A stretch of 64,000 nt of DNA from Ziziphus jujuba (Eukaryota; Streptophyta; Magnoliopsida; Rosales; Rhamnaceae). Made by a program: the position numbers and the translations under genes. Positions 12,073-23,000 of this stretch are shown piece by piece; within the stretch, counting starts at the first letter, position 1, and every line of letters begins with the position of its first letter. The notes under the pieces were generated by a model. It worked only from the letters and a program-made list of their open reading frames with translations. It searched no databases and had not been told where the DNA came from. The DNA lies in contig NC_083380.1 in the NCBI RefSeq assembly GCF_031755915.1, positions 14,961,001-15,025,000 on the forward strand, read 5' to 3'.

Positions 12073-12759
12073 ATGGAGCAACACTTGCTGAACAAGCTCA
12101 AGAAACTCTGGGATTTATGGGATATACGGGTCTGTGTTCTCTTTAGCCTCTTACTACAAGTTTGCTTGGTAGTACTTGCACCCTTTAGGCAAAGAAGCAG
12201 AAACTTTGTCCTACACATGTCTATCTGGTTGGCATACTTGATGGCTGACTGGATTGCTGCTGTTACCATTGGACTAATCACTAGATCCCAGGTTGCCAGT
12301 GATTCCTGCGGTCCCAAGGGAAACGAGGACCTTTACGCGTTCTGGGCTTCAATTCTTTTGCTTCATCTCGGAGGTCCTGATAGCATTACCTCTTTTGCTC
12401 TTGAAGATAATGAATTCTGGCTTCAGCACTTGTTCGGGCTTCTTTTACAGGTTATTGGTGCTGGTTATAGCCTCTATCTAACATTTCCTGAGAACAAGCT
12501 CTGGCTTCTGACAATTCTAATTTTCGTTGTTGGAACCATCAAATATGCAGAAAGAACCGCGGCTCTGTGTCTCGCAAGCTTGGACCGTTTCGGAGCTACT
12601 GCATTGCCAAAGCCATACCCTGGTCCTGACTACAAAGAGGCAGTGGCAATATACTCCACAACAAGGTCGGTTCAGGTTCCGGAGCAAACGGAGATCACCA
12701 TGGGGACAAACGTTGGCAATTATAAGGACCGTAAATTTGCTCTGAATCTACCATCAGTA

Positions 12760-13200
12760 TGTGAAGTCCAGCCGCACCACCCACAGCCACCATTTTTGAC
12801 ACACCGATAGCCACCATTCTTGTCACACCGACAGCCACCATTCTTGAAAATGGCCATTGCTGCACCGAAAATGGATTGATCAACAATTGTGGGCTAAGCT
12901 GTTGAAGATTGTGGCCATGCAACCGACCTTGTAAGCCTATAAATAGGCTCCTTCCCGTTGCATGCAAATCAAGCCAAGTGAGCAAGCTCAATATTATCCC
13001 AAGTGAGGAATATTGAGAGAAAACTCCGAGAGAGAGAGTGTTTAAGTTCCAGAGAGAATTGGAGAGTGTAGAGAGAGGTTTCACGTGAGAATCCAAGAGA
13101 GAAGTTTTTTGTATTTTTGTATTCTATTTCCAAGAGAGTAATAGAATTCTTTTTATTTTTCTTCATATTTCTTCTCTAAAGTGGTCAGAGAACCGCAACA
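12760..13200 (+). repeat. 5' LTR of the copia element
   Basis: It runs TGTGAAGTCCAGCC to GAGAACCGCAACA (441 bp). A TATA box TATAAATAG at 12938-12946 marks the likely promoter, so the transcript would start a few tens of bases downstream. The region 13020-13105 is rich in GAGAGA words. Relative to the 3' LTR it lacks 32 bp within these words, as if lost between short direct repeats. Confidence 0.93.
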
Positions 13201-13202
13201 AG

Positions 13203-13214
13203 TGGTATCAGAGC
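13203..13214 (+). other. Primer-binding site, initiator Met tRNA type
   Basis: TGGTATCAGAGC two bases after the 5' LTR is the standard plant copia primer-binding site, complementary to the 3' end of initiator methionine tRNA. It confirms the LTR boundary and the plus orientation. Confidence 0.93.
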
Positions 13215-13460
13215 TCCAGGTCGAGAGCTTGGGTTCAAAATTTGAAGAAACAGAGCTACTGTTCTTCAAGTTGATGTTTTTGAAAAGTTGCTCAAATAAT
13301 TAATATGACAATACCAGGTGAAAGTACCCGACGAGACGAGAACACACAAGTTTTCCGGAGAGAAAGACACCGTCTCACGCGCCCGCACGCGCCGCCTGAA
13401 GTTTTCTGCAACAAGTCACGCGCCTCACGCGCCGCACGTGCCGTCTGGAGGTTGAAGACG

Positions 13461-13600
13461 ACCACGTCAGCAGACACGTCAGCACCCCGGCCACGTCATC
13501 TGCCACGCCAGCCGACACGCCATCAGCCACGTAATCGCCACGTCATCTGCCACGTCATCTGCCACGTGTTGACATGTCAGCACAATCTGCCACGTCATCA
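13461..13600 (+). repeat. CACGTCA-type motif array in the copia leader
   Basis: About eleven copies of CCACGTCATC or close variants (GACACGTCAG, CCACGCCAGC, CCACGTAATC, CCACGTGTTG) follow each other roughly every 10-16 bases. The core CCACGTCA is the reverse of TGACGTGG, the hexamer-type ACGT site bound by plant bZIP factors. The array lies in the untranslated leader between the primer-binding site and gag. A regulatory role is inference; it could equally be a minisatellite that drifted into this sequence. Confidence 0.7.
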
Positions 13601-13604
13601 ATAT

Positions 13605-13805
13605 TTTCTAAAATTACGGAACAACCCCTAAATTATTGGAAATTACAGATTGACCCCTGTAGTGTCTGAAATTACGGAACAGCCCCTGAACTATTGGAAA
13701 TTACAGATTGACCCCTAAAGTTTCTGTATTTGCAGGTTGACCTAGAAAGTTTGTGAAATTACAGTTTTGCCCCAAAATTTCTAGTAATTATATTTTGACC
13801 CCGGA
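13605..13805 (+). repeat. Degenerate leader repeats (GAAATTACGG / TTGACCCC)
   Basis: Imperfect units containing AAATTACGGAACA, ATTGGAAATTACAGATTGAC and CCCC recur between the CACGTCA array and gag. Units alternate between a GGAACA.CCCC and a GATTGACCCC form, about 33 bases each. They are non-coding. Confidence 0.55.
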
Positions 13806-13891
13806 AGAGTCAATCCACCATTTTCGGCTGTTCCGGACGCAACGGTTAACTCCGTTTTGCCAAATTCAACTCCATTTTTGGTCAAGCCATA

Positions 13892-16800
13892 ATGTCAATG
13901 GAAGAATCATCTTCGGGAGCTATGGTTAAGCTCACTGCCACAAATTATACACTTTGCAGACCTCGGATGGAAGATCTCCTCAATTGTAAGGATCTGTTTG
14001 ATCCTATAGAAGCTAAAGGAGAAAACCCCGATCCCAGCAAAGTAGCAGAATGGAAGAAATTAAACAAGAAAACGATCGGTCAAATCAGGCAATGGATCGA
14101 TCACAGTGTCTTCGATCATGTAGCGAAGGAAACGGATGCATATGCCCTCTAGACAAAATTGGAGGACATGTACCAGGCCAAGACTGCTCGGAACAAAGCC
14201 CTGTTGCTTAAGCAATTGGTAAATCTAAAATTACAGAGTAGAACTTCTGTAGCCGAGCATACCAGTGAGTTCTAGAGCTTGGTAAATCAACTATCTGCTG
14301 TGGATTACCAACTAGGGGATGAGGATCAGGCCCTCCTACTTCTAAGCTCTCTTCCAGACAGTTGGGAGACATTGGTAGTCTCTCTCAGTAATTCGGCCCC
14401 GAATGGCAAACTTACTATGTCTATGGTTAAGGATGCCATATTTAATGAAGAGGCCAGGAGAAAAGATATTGGCATGGATCAGTCACATGCCTTCGTCACA
14501 GAGAGAGGAAGACAGCAAAGAGGTAGTCGAGATAGGGGGAGAGGCAGGAGAAAGAGCAGAGGCAGATCTACAGACGGCAGAAAATCATCATATAAGTGCT
14601 ATCATTGTGGCCTGGAGGGTCACATGAAGAAGAACTGCAGAAAGTTGTTGAGAGAGCAGAGACTCCAAGGTAATCAGCCGAAGAAGGATGGAGAGACACT
14701 AGTCACTGTTACAGGCGAAGTGGCGCTCTACTCCACCGAATAAGAGACATGCCTTCATACATCAACCCAAGATGTTGAGTGGGTAGTCGATACTGCAGCA
14801 TCCTACCATGTCACTTCACACAGAGATTTCTTTAAAACGTACAAAGGAGGAGACTTTGGTACGGTAAAGATGGAAAATTCCAGTTTCGCAAAGATTATGG
14901 GAACTGGTGATATTCAGATAAAAACGAATGTTGGTTGTACAATCACTTTGAAGGATGTCCGTCATGTTCCAGACCTTCGGCTTAATCTACTTTCGGGAGC
15001 AGCCTTAGACAAGCAAGGCTATGACAACTACTTCAGCAAAGGCACATGGAAAATAACGAAAGGTGCCATAGTTGTCGCCCGAGGACATATTTGTGGAATG
15101 CTGTACAAGACTCATGTGAAGATATGTGCAGATAGCCTCAATATTGCAGAAGGAGAGGCGTCTCAAAATCTGTGGCACCAGAGACTCGGTCACATGAGTG
15201 AAAAAGGATTGTCCACTTTGGCAAGGAAGAAGCTTATCACTGTTTGCAAGGATGCTGCGCTAGATCCTTGTAATCACTGCTTGTTTGGTAAGCAACATAG
15301 AGTCTCCTTCAGTTCCTCTGCATCGAGAAGATCAGAGTTGCTTAGTCTGGTGCACTCTGATGTTTGTGGTCCCATGGAGGTGGAATCATTAGGTGGCAAC
15401 AAGTATTTCCTGACCTTCATTGATGATGCTTCACGGAAGGTGTGGGTATATTTCTTGAAGACAAAGGACCAGGTATTGGATTACTTCAAACTGTTTCATA
15501 CCATGGTAGAGCGTGAAACAGGAAAGAAGCTGAAATGTCTCCGCTCAGATAATGGAGGCGAGTATACTTCCAAGGAGTTCGATGCCTACTGCAGAAGACA
15601 CGACATTCGACATGAGAAGACGGTCCCTCGCACCCCACAACATAATGGAATAGCCGAAAGAATGAACCGAACCATTATGGAAAAGGTCAGAAGTATGATC
15701 AGTATGGCTAAGCTGCCAAAGCCATTCTGGGGAGAAGCTGTTCGTGCCGCCTGCTATTTAATCAACAGATCACCGTCAGTACCGTTGAATTTTGAAATTC
15801 CGAAAAAAATGTGGTCGGGTAAGATTCCCTCCTACTCTCATTTAAGAGTGTTTGGTTGTTTAGCTTATGTACATGTATCCAAGGAGCTCAGACAGAAGCT
15901 CGATGCAAGATCTACTCCATGCATCTTTATAGGATATGGAGATGAAGAATTCGGATACAGGTTATGGGACCCGAAAAAAAAGAAGGTTATTAGAAGCAGG
16001 GATGTAGTATTCCATGAAAACCAGAAAATGGAAGACATTGAAAAGCCCAGAATGTCTCCTAATTGTAGTTCTAGTGCCGAGAATTGTTGTCCTAATCCAG
16101 CACCAGCACAAATAGCCACAGAGGATAATGAGGTGCATGAAGATATACCAGAAGCAGACCAGGAGGAAGAAGGGGATATTGAGCAGGGGGAGACTCAATC
16201 CTCTCAAGCAGCTGCAGGGCCATCACAGCGGTCAGATGATGGTATACCTCCTGAAACCGGTGGTTTACAAGTTTGGAGATCTAAGCGAGGTCGAATTCCA
16301 TCAAAGAGATTTCCAAAATCTGAGTATATTCTGCTTACTGAAGAGGGGGAGCCAGAGAGTTTCCAGGAAGCTGTTTCTCATCAAGAGAAGGAAAAGTGGC
16401 TGCAAGCAATGCAAGATGAGATGGAATCCTTGCAGAAAAATCATACTTATGAGTTGGTTGAGCTTCCAACAGGAAAGAAGGCACTAAAGAATAAATGGGT
16501 GTTCAAGCTCAAGAAAGATGGCAGCGGAAGGGTGGTGAAACACAAAGCCCGATTGGTGGTCAAAGGATTTCTTCAGAAGAAAGGAATTGACTTTGATGAG
16601 ATTTTTTCACCAGTGGTAAAAATGACTTCAATTCGAGTCATTTTTGGTTTAGTAGCAAGTCTAAACCTAGAGCTTGAACAGATGGATGTGAAGACAGCAT
16701 TTCTTCACGGTGATTTACATGAAGAAATCTACATGGAGCAGCCAGAAGGATTTGAGGTTTCAGGGAAAGAAAACCTCGTATGCAAGCTAAAGAAGAGCTT

Positions 16801-17908
16801 GTATGACCTCAAGCAAGCACCAAGACAATGGTATAAGAAGTTTGACTCGTTTATGGTGAGTCAAGGTTATAAAAGGACTGCAGCAGACCAGTGTGTTTAT
16901 ATTCAAAAATTTTCAGGTGGAAACTTCATTGCACTTTTGCTATATGTGGACGACATGTTGATCGTTGGACAAGATGCAATGAAGATTAGTAAGCTGAAGA
17001 AAGAATTGTCTAAGTCCTTTGATATGAAAGACTTAGGACCAGCTCAACAAATTTTGGGAATGCAAATAATCCGAGACAGAAAGAATAGAAGGTTATGGCT
17101 ATCTCAAGAGAAGTATGTTGAACGGGTGATAAAGAGATTCAACATGGATAAAGCCAAACCGGTCAGCATTCCACTTGCAAATCATTTCAAGTTGAGTAAG
17201 AGATTGTGCCCCTCATCCAAAGAAGAGATAGAGGAGATGGCTTCAGTACCATATTCTTCAGCGGTAGGAAGTCTGATGTATGCAATGGTGTGTACCAGAC
17301 CAGACATTGCTCATGCAGTAGGTGTTATGAGCAGATTTCTTTCAAATCCTGGAAAGAAACACTGGGAAGCAGTCAAATGGATTCTCAGGTATCTTAAAGG
17401 TACATCGAAGCTGTGCTTGTGCTACGGGGGAGGTGATCCAATCTTAGAAGGCTATACAGATGCAGATATGGCCGGAGACCCTGATAATAGAAAGTCTACA
17501 TCAGGTTATCTCTACACTTTTGCAAGGGGAGCTGTGTCATGGTAGTCAAGATTGCAGAAGTGTGTTGCTTTATCCACTACTGAAGCAGAGTACATTGCCG
17601 CAGCAGAAGCGGGTAAGGAAATGTTGTGGTTAAAGCGTTTTCTCACAGAATTGGGCATCAAGCAAGAAGACTACAAGATACATTGTGATAACCAAAGTGC
17701 CATGGATTTGAGCAAAAACTCAATGTATCATTCCCGTACAAAGCACATTGACATCCGCTATCATTGGATACGCGAAATAATAGATCAACAGTTGCTGAAA
17801 CTAATGAAGATTCACACAAAAGAGAATCCAGCAGATATGCTAACAAAAGTTGTTGCTCAAGAGAAGCTAAAGCTATGCAGAGACATAGCTGGAATAGATG
17901 GCAGATGA
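13892..17908 (+). pseudogene. Copia gag-pol polyprotein with four in-frame stops
   Basis: All parts share one frame (1,338 codons plus stop, similar to Tnt1) with no frameshift. Gag starts at ATG 13892 and contains the zinc knuckle CYHCGLEGHMKKNC near 14596-14637. The protease site is VVDTAASYHVTSH near 14781. Integrase has the HHCC region (HQRLGH...CNHCLFGKQ), D and DD-35-E segments near 15350-15660 and the TPQHNG motif. Reverse transcriptase has YVDDM near 16945, and the usual SLYGLKQAP reads SLYDLKQAP, a Gly-to-Asp change. RNase H contains ALSTTEAEYIAA and the frame ends after ADMLTK. Stops: TAG 14150-14152 (in ALWTKLEDMY, so Trp expected), TAG 14273-14275 (SEFQSL expected), TAA 14741-14743, and TAG 17543-17545 (SWQS expected). 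The enzyme motifs are otherwise intact. Confidence 0.93.
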
Positions 17909-17929
17909 CCATCAGTTTTAAATGCGGCT

Positions 17930-17940
17930 GGAGGGGGAGA
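17930..17940 (+). other. Polypurine tract of the copia element
   Basis: GGAGGGGGAGA directly precedes the 3' LTR and would prime plus-strand DNA synthesis. Confidence 0.85.
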
Positions 17941-17942
17941 AT

Positions 17943-18415
17943 TGTGAAGTCCAGCCGCACCACCCACAGCCACCATTTTTGACACACCGACAGCCACCAT
18001 TCTTGACACACCGACAGCCACCATTCTTGAAAATGGCCATTGCTGCACCGAAAATGGATTGATCAACAATTGTGGGCTAAGCTGTTGAAGATTGTGGCCA
18101 TGCAACCGACCTTGTAAGCCTATAAATAGGCTCCTTCCCGTTGCATGCAAATCAAGCCAAGTGAGCAAGCTCAATATTATCCCAAGTGAGGAATATTGAG
18201 AGAAAACTCCGAGAGAGAGAGTGTTTAAGTTCCAGAGAGAGCTTGAGAGAAGAGTGAGCAATTCCAGAGAGAATTGGAGAGTGTAGAGAGAGGTTCCACG
18301 TGAGAATCCAAGAGAGAAGTTTTTTGTATTTTTGTATTCTATTTCCAAGAGAGTAATAGAATTCTTTTTATTTTTCTTCATATTTCTTCTCTAAAGTGGT
18401 CAGAGAACCGCAACA
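17943..18415 (+). repeat. 3' LTR of the copia element
   Basis: The 473-bp repeat has the same ends as the 5' LTR. By eye it differs from the 5' LTR at three positions (C/T near 17992, A/T near 18006, C/T near 18297) and by 32 extra bases near 18240-18272. TATAAATAG recurs at 18121. Confidence 0.93.
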
Positions 18416-19860
18416 CAGTACACGATCAAATGGATCTAATTTGTCTTGCATATTCCCTCTTCCAAAACTTCAAGGGACTTATTGTCGACTTCATTCTGAG
18501 TTCCAAATATCGAGTATCAAGCCAGGAATTCTTTCAAAAGAGAAGTTCTGATGACAGTTTTAGATTGATAGAGTATGAGCTTAGCTTCATGTACAATGTT
18601 CTTCATACAAAGGTGGCTGTGGTACGAAGCAGAGCTGGTCTCGTCCTTCGGATTATAAGCTTCTTTTTCATGGTTGGTGCTTTGATGTTCTTCCTTTTTT
18701 TAGTTGATAAGGATGAGTTTGAGATGCTCGAACTCATCCTTACTTATAGTTTGTTAATTGGAGCCATAGTTCTTGATATTACATCTGGACTTATACTCAG
18801 TTCCTCAGACTGGTTCCTAGTTTCCCTCCAGAACTGGAAAAAATACATTCCAAATTACGTTTTGGAAAGAAGGTGGTCTGCTTCGGTTTCCCAGTATAAT
18901 ATGATTGGGTACTGCATAGATTGGCGTTGGATATGGGAGTACCACTATCCTGACTTTGTCAGGAGCACATTAGACAAGATGAAAATGTTATGGTTTTCAT
19001 CATCCGAGAAAAACATTGATGATCTCAAAAGATTTATCTTTGAAGAGCTGAAAAAGAAATCTTCAGAAACATATTCTTTAAGCGAAGCCGTAGAGAAATG
19101 TTCACAAAGAGGGGATGGAGCTATGTTCGGGTCTTCAAGCTATATCAAACTTAAATGGAGCATCAGTGAGTTTCAATATGCTGAAAGCCTTCTTCTTTGG
19201 CACTTAGCTACTGAACTTTGCTATAATGACCGGAAGGACAGATCAAGCTCAGAAGATAAGGGATTAGCTACTGATAATGGAGTTGGCAGTGATCAAAAGG
19301 AAAAGGAGGAATCAACCAATAAAAATGATATTGACAATAAGAGAGTTACCAAGATGATTTCAGATTATATGTTTTATCTTCTGGTAATGAAACCAACAAT
19401 GCTGGCACCAGTTTTGGGAAATTGGCAGATAGTTTTTCAGGATACCTTTGCAGAGGCTAAGAGATACTTCACTAAACATCCAATATCAGATCATTCCGAA
19501 GCCTGCAACCAGTTGATCAATGTAAAAACAAAATTCAGGCCTGCTGCAGTGAAAGGAATTAGGAGCAAATCTGTGTTATTTGATGCATGTATACTTGCTC
19601 AGCAGCTCAAACATTTGGAGGAAGATGGAGGTGGTTTGGAGGATTTGAAGGAGGACCAGTGGGAGCTAATGAGTAGGGTGTGGGTGGAACTATTAACATA
19701 CGGTGCTATCAATTGTAGGCCAATTGTACATGCGCAACAACCAAGTAAAGGTGGAGAATTTTTGACTTTCACTTGGTTGCTGATGAATCATTTGGGACTT
19801 GGTTCACAGTTCCACGAGCAGGAATTGCAAGAAGGAACCAAAGTTGTAGCTGTAAAGTGA

Positions 19861-20504
19861 GGCTCCAAGTGAATTCAAGGCGAAAATCGAAATGAGGTAT
19901 AGATAATGAAGAAAAATGCGATATTATCTTTTATGTCCTTTCTTTTTCTTTTTCTTTTTATTTTTATTTTTTTTCCTTCCTAAAATTCTGTATGTCTAGG
20001 TAACGGATCAAACGAGATTGAGTAAAATTAAGAAATATCCGATTTATTAAAACAATATAAATTGAAGGATCGTGTTTTGTAAGAATATAATTTTACAAAA
20101 AAATTTAAAAAATTAAGCATATCCAATTTATTAAAAGAGAAAGAATTTGAGTAAAATTAAGAATATTCGATTTATAAAAATGTATATTAGTTAAAAAGAA
20201 ACTTATGTAAAATGATAATAATAATATAATTAAACTGATTTAACAATTTAAGTTTTCTTTCTTTCCATTTTTTCCTTCTATACCAAATATACTTTCCAAC
20301 TTTAATGTCAAACAAAACAAAGGGAAAGATAAATATTGACTTTTCCATCCCCTCTCCCTAATCAATCCTTTTCATTTTTCATCCTTCGTACCAAACCAAG
20401 GACCATTCCCACCAAGTTTTGTCGGTAGATAATTGATAACATTTTTTATTTTTTTGAAACATTTGCGTTTTAGCGAAGAGGGCAAATTACATAAAATTGC
20501 ACAG
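19861..20504. other. AT-rich downstream flank of DUF4220 gene
   Basis: It contains T-rich tracts (19940-19975) and short repeated words (GAGTAAAATTAAGAA, CGATTTAT) that recur at 21650-21840. No gene seen. Confidence 0.5.
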
Positions 20505-20585
20505 GGAAAAGCATCATTCACCTGGTCAATTCCACGAGTACGAATTGCAAGTAGGAACAAAAATTGTAGCTATAAAGTGAAGCAA
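20505..20585 (+). pseudogene. Echo of the DUF594 3' end (1)
   Basis: The stretch with TTCCACGAGTACGAATTGCA and TTGTAGCTATAAAGTGAAGC matches the last codons and stop of the DUF594 gene at 19808-19863 with several changes. It is a detached fragment, too short and altered to code. Confidence 0.6.
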
Positions 20586-22200
20586 TTGATAAGATGGAGA
20601 AAAACGAAAGAAAGAGAGAAAGAAATAGATATTGATCGGAAAATATATGATATTATTTTATGACAAAATATTGTTTAATACTTTGATAGGTTAGCTTTAA
20701 TGTTATATAATTCTATAAAAATATGTTATGAAAATATGGTAAAATGTGTGGTATTATGAAAATATTATTTTGTTTTATAAATTAATATTTATAATAAATA
20801 TATCTTTTATATTTTTATAAATAAAATAATATTTATTAGTTAATAAATATTTATAAAACTAGCATTAATATTTTATAAAAAATATATATTATTTCTAAAT
20901 TTTATAGTAACAAAAGAAAATATTTTTATAAAATATTATAAACAACAAATATAATAAAATTTGTGAAATTATATTATTGTAGAAAACAAATATGAGTATA
21001 TAAAATATATATATATAATAAATAAAAGAACATATTTTATAAAAAGAATTTTCATATTTTTTTTAATACTTTAGAATTACTTGATAACTTTGTTCTTATA
21101 AATTTTAATTTTTTTTACTCTAGAAATTATGCGCAAATTATTATTTTTACTTTTAAAAAAACTACATTTGCATTTTATAGTTATCTATTCATTTTTTTTA
21201 GATATTCAATTTTTTATTGGTTTGCATTGATTTGCTTTTTAGAATATTTCTTGTGTCAAGATTTTTACTTTTATTTTTGAAAATTTATATTTGCAATTTT
21301 TTTTTTAAATTTCTATTTTTCATTACTTTTCGTTTGAAAATTTTTGAAATCTACTCCATAAACTATATAAAATTGCAATTTGCACCGTTATTTTTATCTA
21401 ATATTTAACATATAGATCAACAGTGCAAGTATTTTATAAGTTCGGAGACAAATTGCTAAGAAAATTTCTTTAGGTTTCAATGTGCAATGCCAATTTCCTT
21501 TTTATTTAGCAAGTATTTTCATTTTTATTTAATTTCCTTTTTTTTTTTTTGAAATTCAAGTCTTTTTTTTTTCTTTTCATTTTTTTAATTATATTTTGCA
21601 CGTCTTCTTTTTTCTTTTTCCCCTAAAATTTTGTATGTCCAAGTATCAGTCGGATGAAATCGAGTAAAATTAATAAATATCCAATTTATAAAAACAATAT
21701 TAATCGAAAGTCTGTGTTTTATGAAAATTTAATTGTATAAAAAATTTTAAAAAATGAAGAATATCCAATTTCTAAAAAAAAAATTAAGTAAAAAATAAAG
21801 AATATTCGATTTATAAAAAATGTATACTAGTTATAAAAAAGCTTGTGTAAGAAAATAATAATAATAATGATTAAATTGATTTAAACATTAATATTTTCTT
21901 TCTTCCCCCACCCTACCCCCCTTCTATGCCAAATAAATTTTCCATCCTTCGTATTAACCCAAATAAAACGAAGGATAAATATGAACTTTTGCCGTTCTCT
22001 ATCCCTTTTCTATCATTTTTATTTTCTGTCTCTCCCACCAAAACAGAAGCAAAAAGTTATTTGATAATGAGGTGAGAAGATATAACAATGGAAAATGGTT
22101 GACCGCGCGCTTCAGCCATTTCCAATAATATTTGTCGGTAGATACGATAACATTTTTTTCTTCTTTTAAAAATTTGCAGCTAAGCACGAAAACTATAGAT
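20586..22200. other. AT-rich DNA with degraded duplications
   Basis: No gene recognised. The pieces around 21640-21870 resemble 19990-20220 (GAGTAAAATTAA, AATATCCAATTT, GATTTATAAAAA, AAGCTTGTGTAA), so the 3' flank of the DUF594 gene has been copied along with its tail. Confidence 0.5.
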
Positions 22201-22262
22201 AATTGAAAAGGGGAAAGCATCATGCACCTTGTCAGTTCCACGAGCAGGAAGTCCAAGTAAAA
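22201..22262 (+). pseudogene. Echo of the DUF594 3' end (2)
   Basis: The words GGGGAAAGCATCATGCACC and GTCAGTTCCACGAGCAGGAA repeat the arrangement at 20500-20545 and the gene end near 19805. The rest of the gene tail has been replaced by AT-rich sequence. Confidence 0.55.
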
Positions 22263-22679
22263 AATGCAAAAATTACTATTTTTCATTTTTAATAAATTAC
22301 ATTTGCATTTTTATGATAATCTATGTAATTTTTTTTTTTTTTTTACAGACTCAATTGTGTTATTGGTTTTTATTTATTTATATATTTTTTAGACTATTAA
22401 TTATGCTCAAAGATTTTTACTTTTATTTATGAAAATTTACATTTGCAATTTTTTTACCAACTTCTTTAAAAAAATAATGATCCTATTTAGTTATTTTTTT
22501 TTAATTTTTTATTTGAAAATTTTTACAATTTACATACTAAACTATATGAAATTGCAATTTGCATCTTCATTTTTATTTAGTATTTTATTTTATAAATTCG
22601 GAATAAAAATTACCAAAATTATTTTTTTAAGAATGGAAAATACCAAGCCCAAGAAAATTCAAAGTAATTATCTTAACTT

Positions 22680-23000
22680 GCAGAGGTCAAGAGATATTTT
22701 ACTAAATATCTAATATCAGATCATATGGAAGCCTGCATGCGGTTGATCAAAGTAAAAACAAAATTCAGGCCTGCTGCAGTGAAAGGAATTAGGAGCAAAT
22801 CTGTGTTATTTGATGCATGTATACTTGCTTAGCCGCTCAAACATTTGGAGGAAGATCAGTGGACGCTAGTGAGCAGGGTGTAGATGGAAATATTAAAATG
22901 CGGTGCCATCAATTAATGTAGGCCAATTGTGCAATAATCATTTGTGACTTTCACTTGGTTGCTAATAATCATTTGTGACTTGGTTCACAGTTACACAAGC
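22680..23000 (+). pseudogene. Broken copy of the DUF594 C-terminal region (3)
   Basis: This copies about the last 130 codons of the gene at 19450-19810. AAATTCAGGCCTGCTGCAGT and the following TGTGTTATTTGATGCATGTA are kept almost exactly. It carries a stop where CTTGCTCAGCAG became CTTGCTTAGCCG, loss of the Gly-rich segment after the CATTTGGAGGAAGAT word, and further indels and a duplicated TTTGTGACTT word. It is clearly dead and is the best preserved of the tail echoes. Confidence 0.8.

Larger units (their letters stand above)
12760..18415 (+). mobile_element. Tnt1-like Ty1-copia retrotransposon (Tork-type), nearly complete
   Basis: The 5,656-bp element carries two LTRs, a tRNA-Met-type primer-binding site, a gag-pol region in one frame and a polypurine tract. 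A perfect 5-bp duplication CAGTA (12755-12759 and 18416-18420) marks its insertion into the DUF4220 gene. The domain order gag, protease, integrase, reverse transcriptase, RNase H is typical copia, and the protein closely resembles tobacco Tnt1. Four nonsense codons interrupt the frame, so this copy cannot make its own polyprotein. The LTRs differ by only three substitutions and one 32-bp indel (counted by eye), so the insertion is recent. Confidence 0.93.
12073..19860 (+). pseudogene. DUF4220/DUF594 membrane protein gene, split by a copia insertion
   Basis: The coding parts are 12073-12759 and 18421-19860. If the insertion and one CAGTA duplication are ignored, they form one uninterrupted, intronless frame of 708 codons plus stop. 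The first part (residues 1-229) has about five hydrophobic segments (near 20-37, 49-69, 90-101, 118-137, 142-158) and the DUF4220 signature HLGGPDSITSFALEDNEFWL at 98-117. The second part adds two more hydrophobic segments, then the C-terminal DUF594 region with YMFYLLVMKPTMLAP and SVLFDACILAQQL, ending in WVELLTYGAINC and a short tail. These plant membrane proteins have no established biochemical role. I chose ATG 12073 because the copy at 56644 starts at the same point. As assembled, the product stops inside the LTR at 12810, so the gene is inactivated unless the other allele is intact. Confidence 0.85.

Noticed and set aside
16128..16487. Extra genes inside the copia element
   Set aside because: They are other-frame shadows of the gag-pol frame, which has clear domain motifs throughout.
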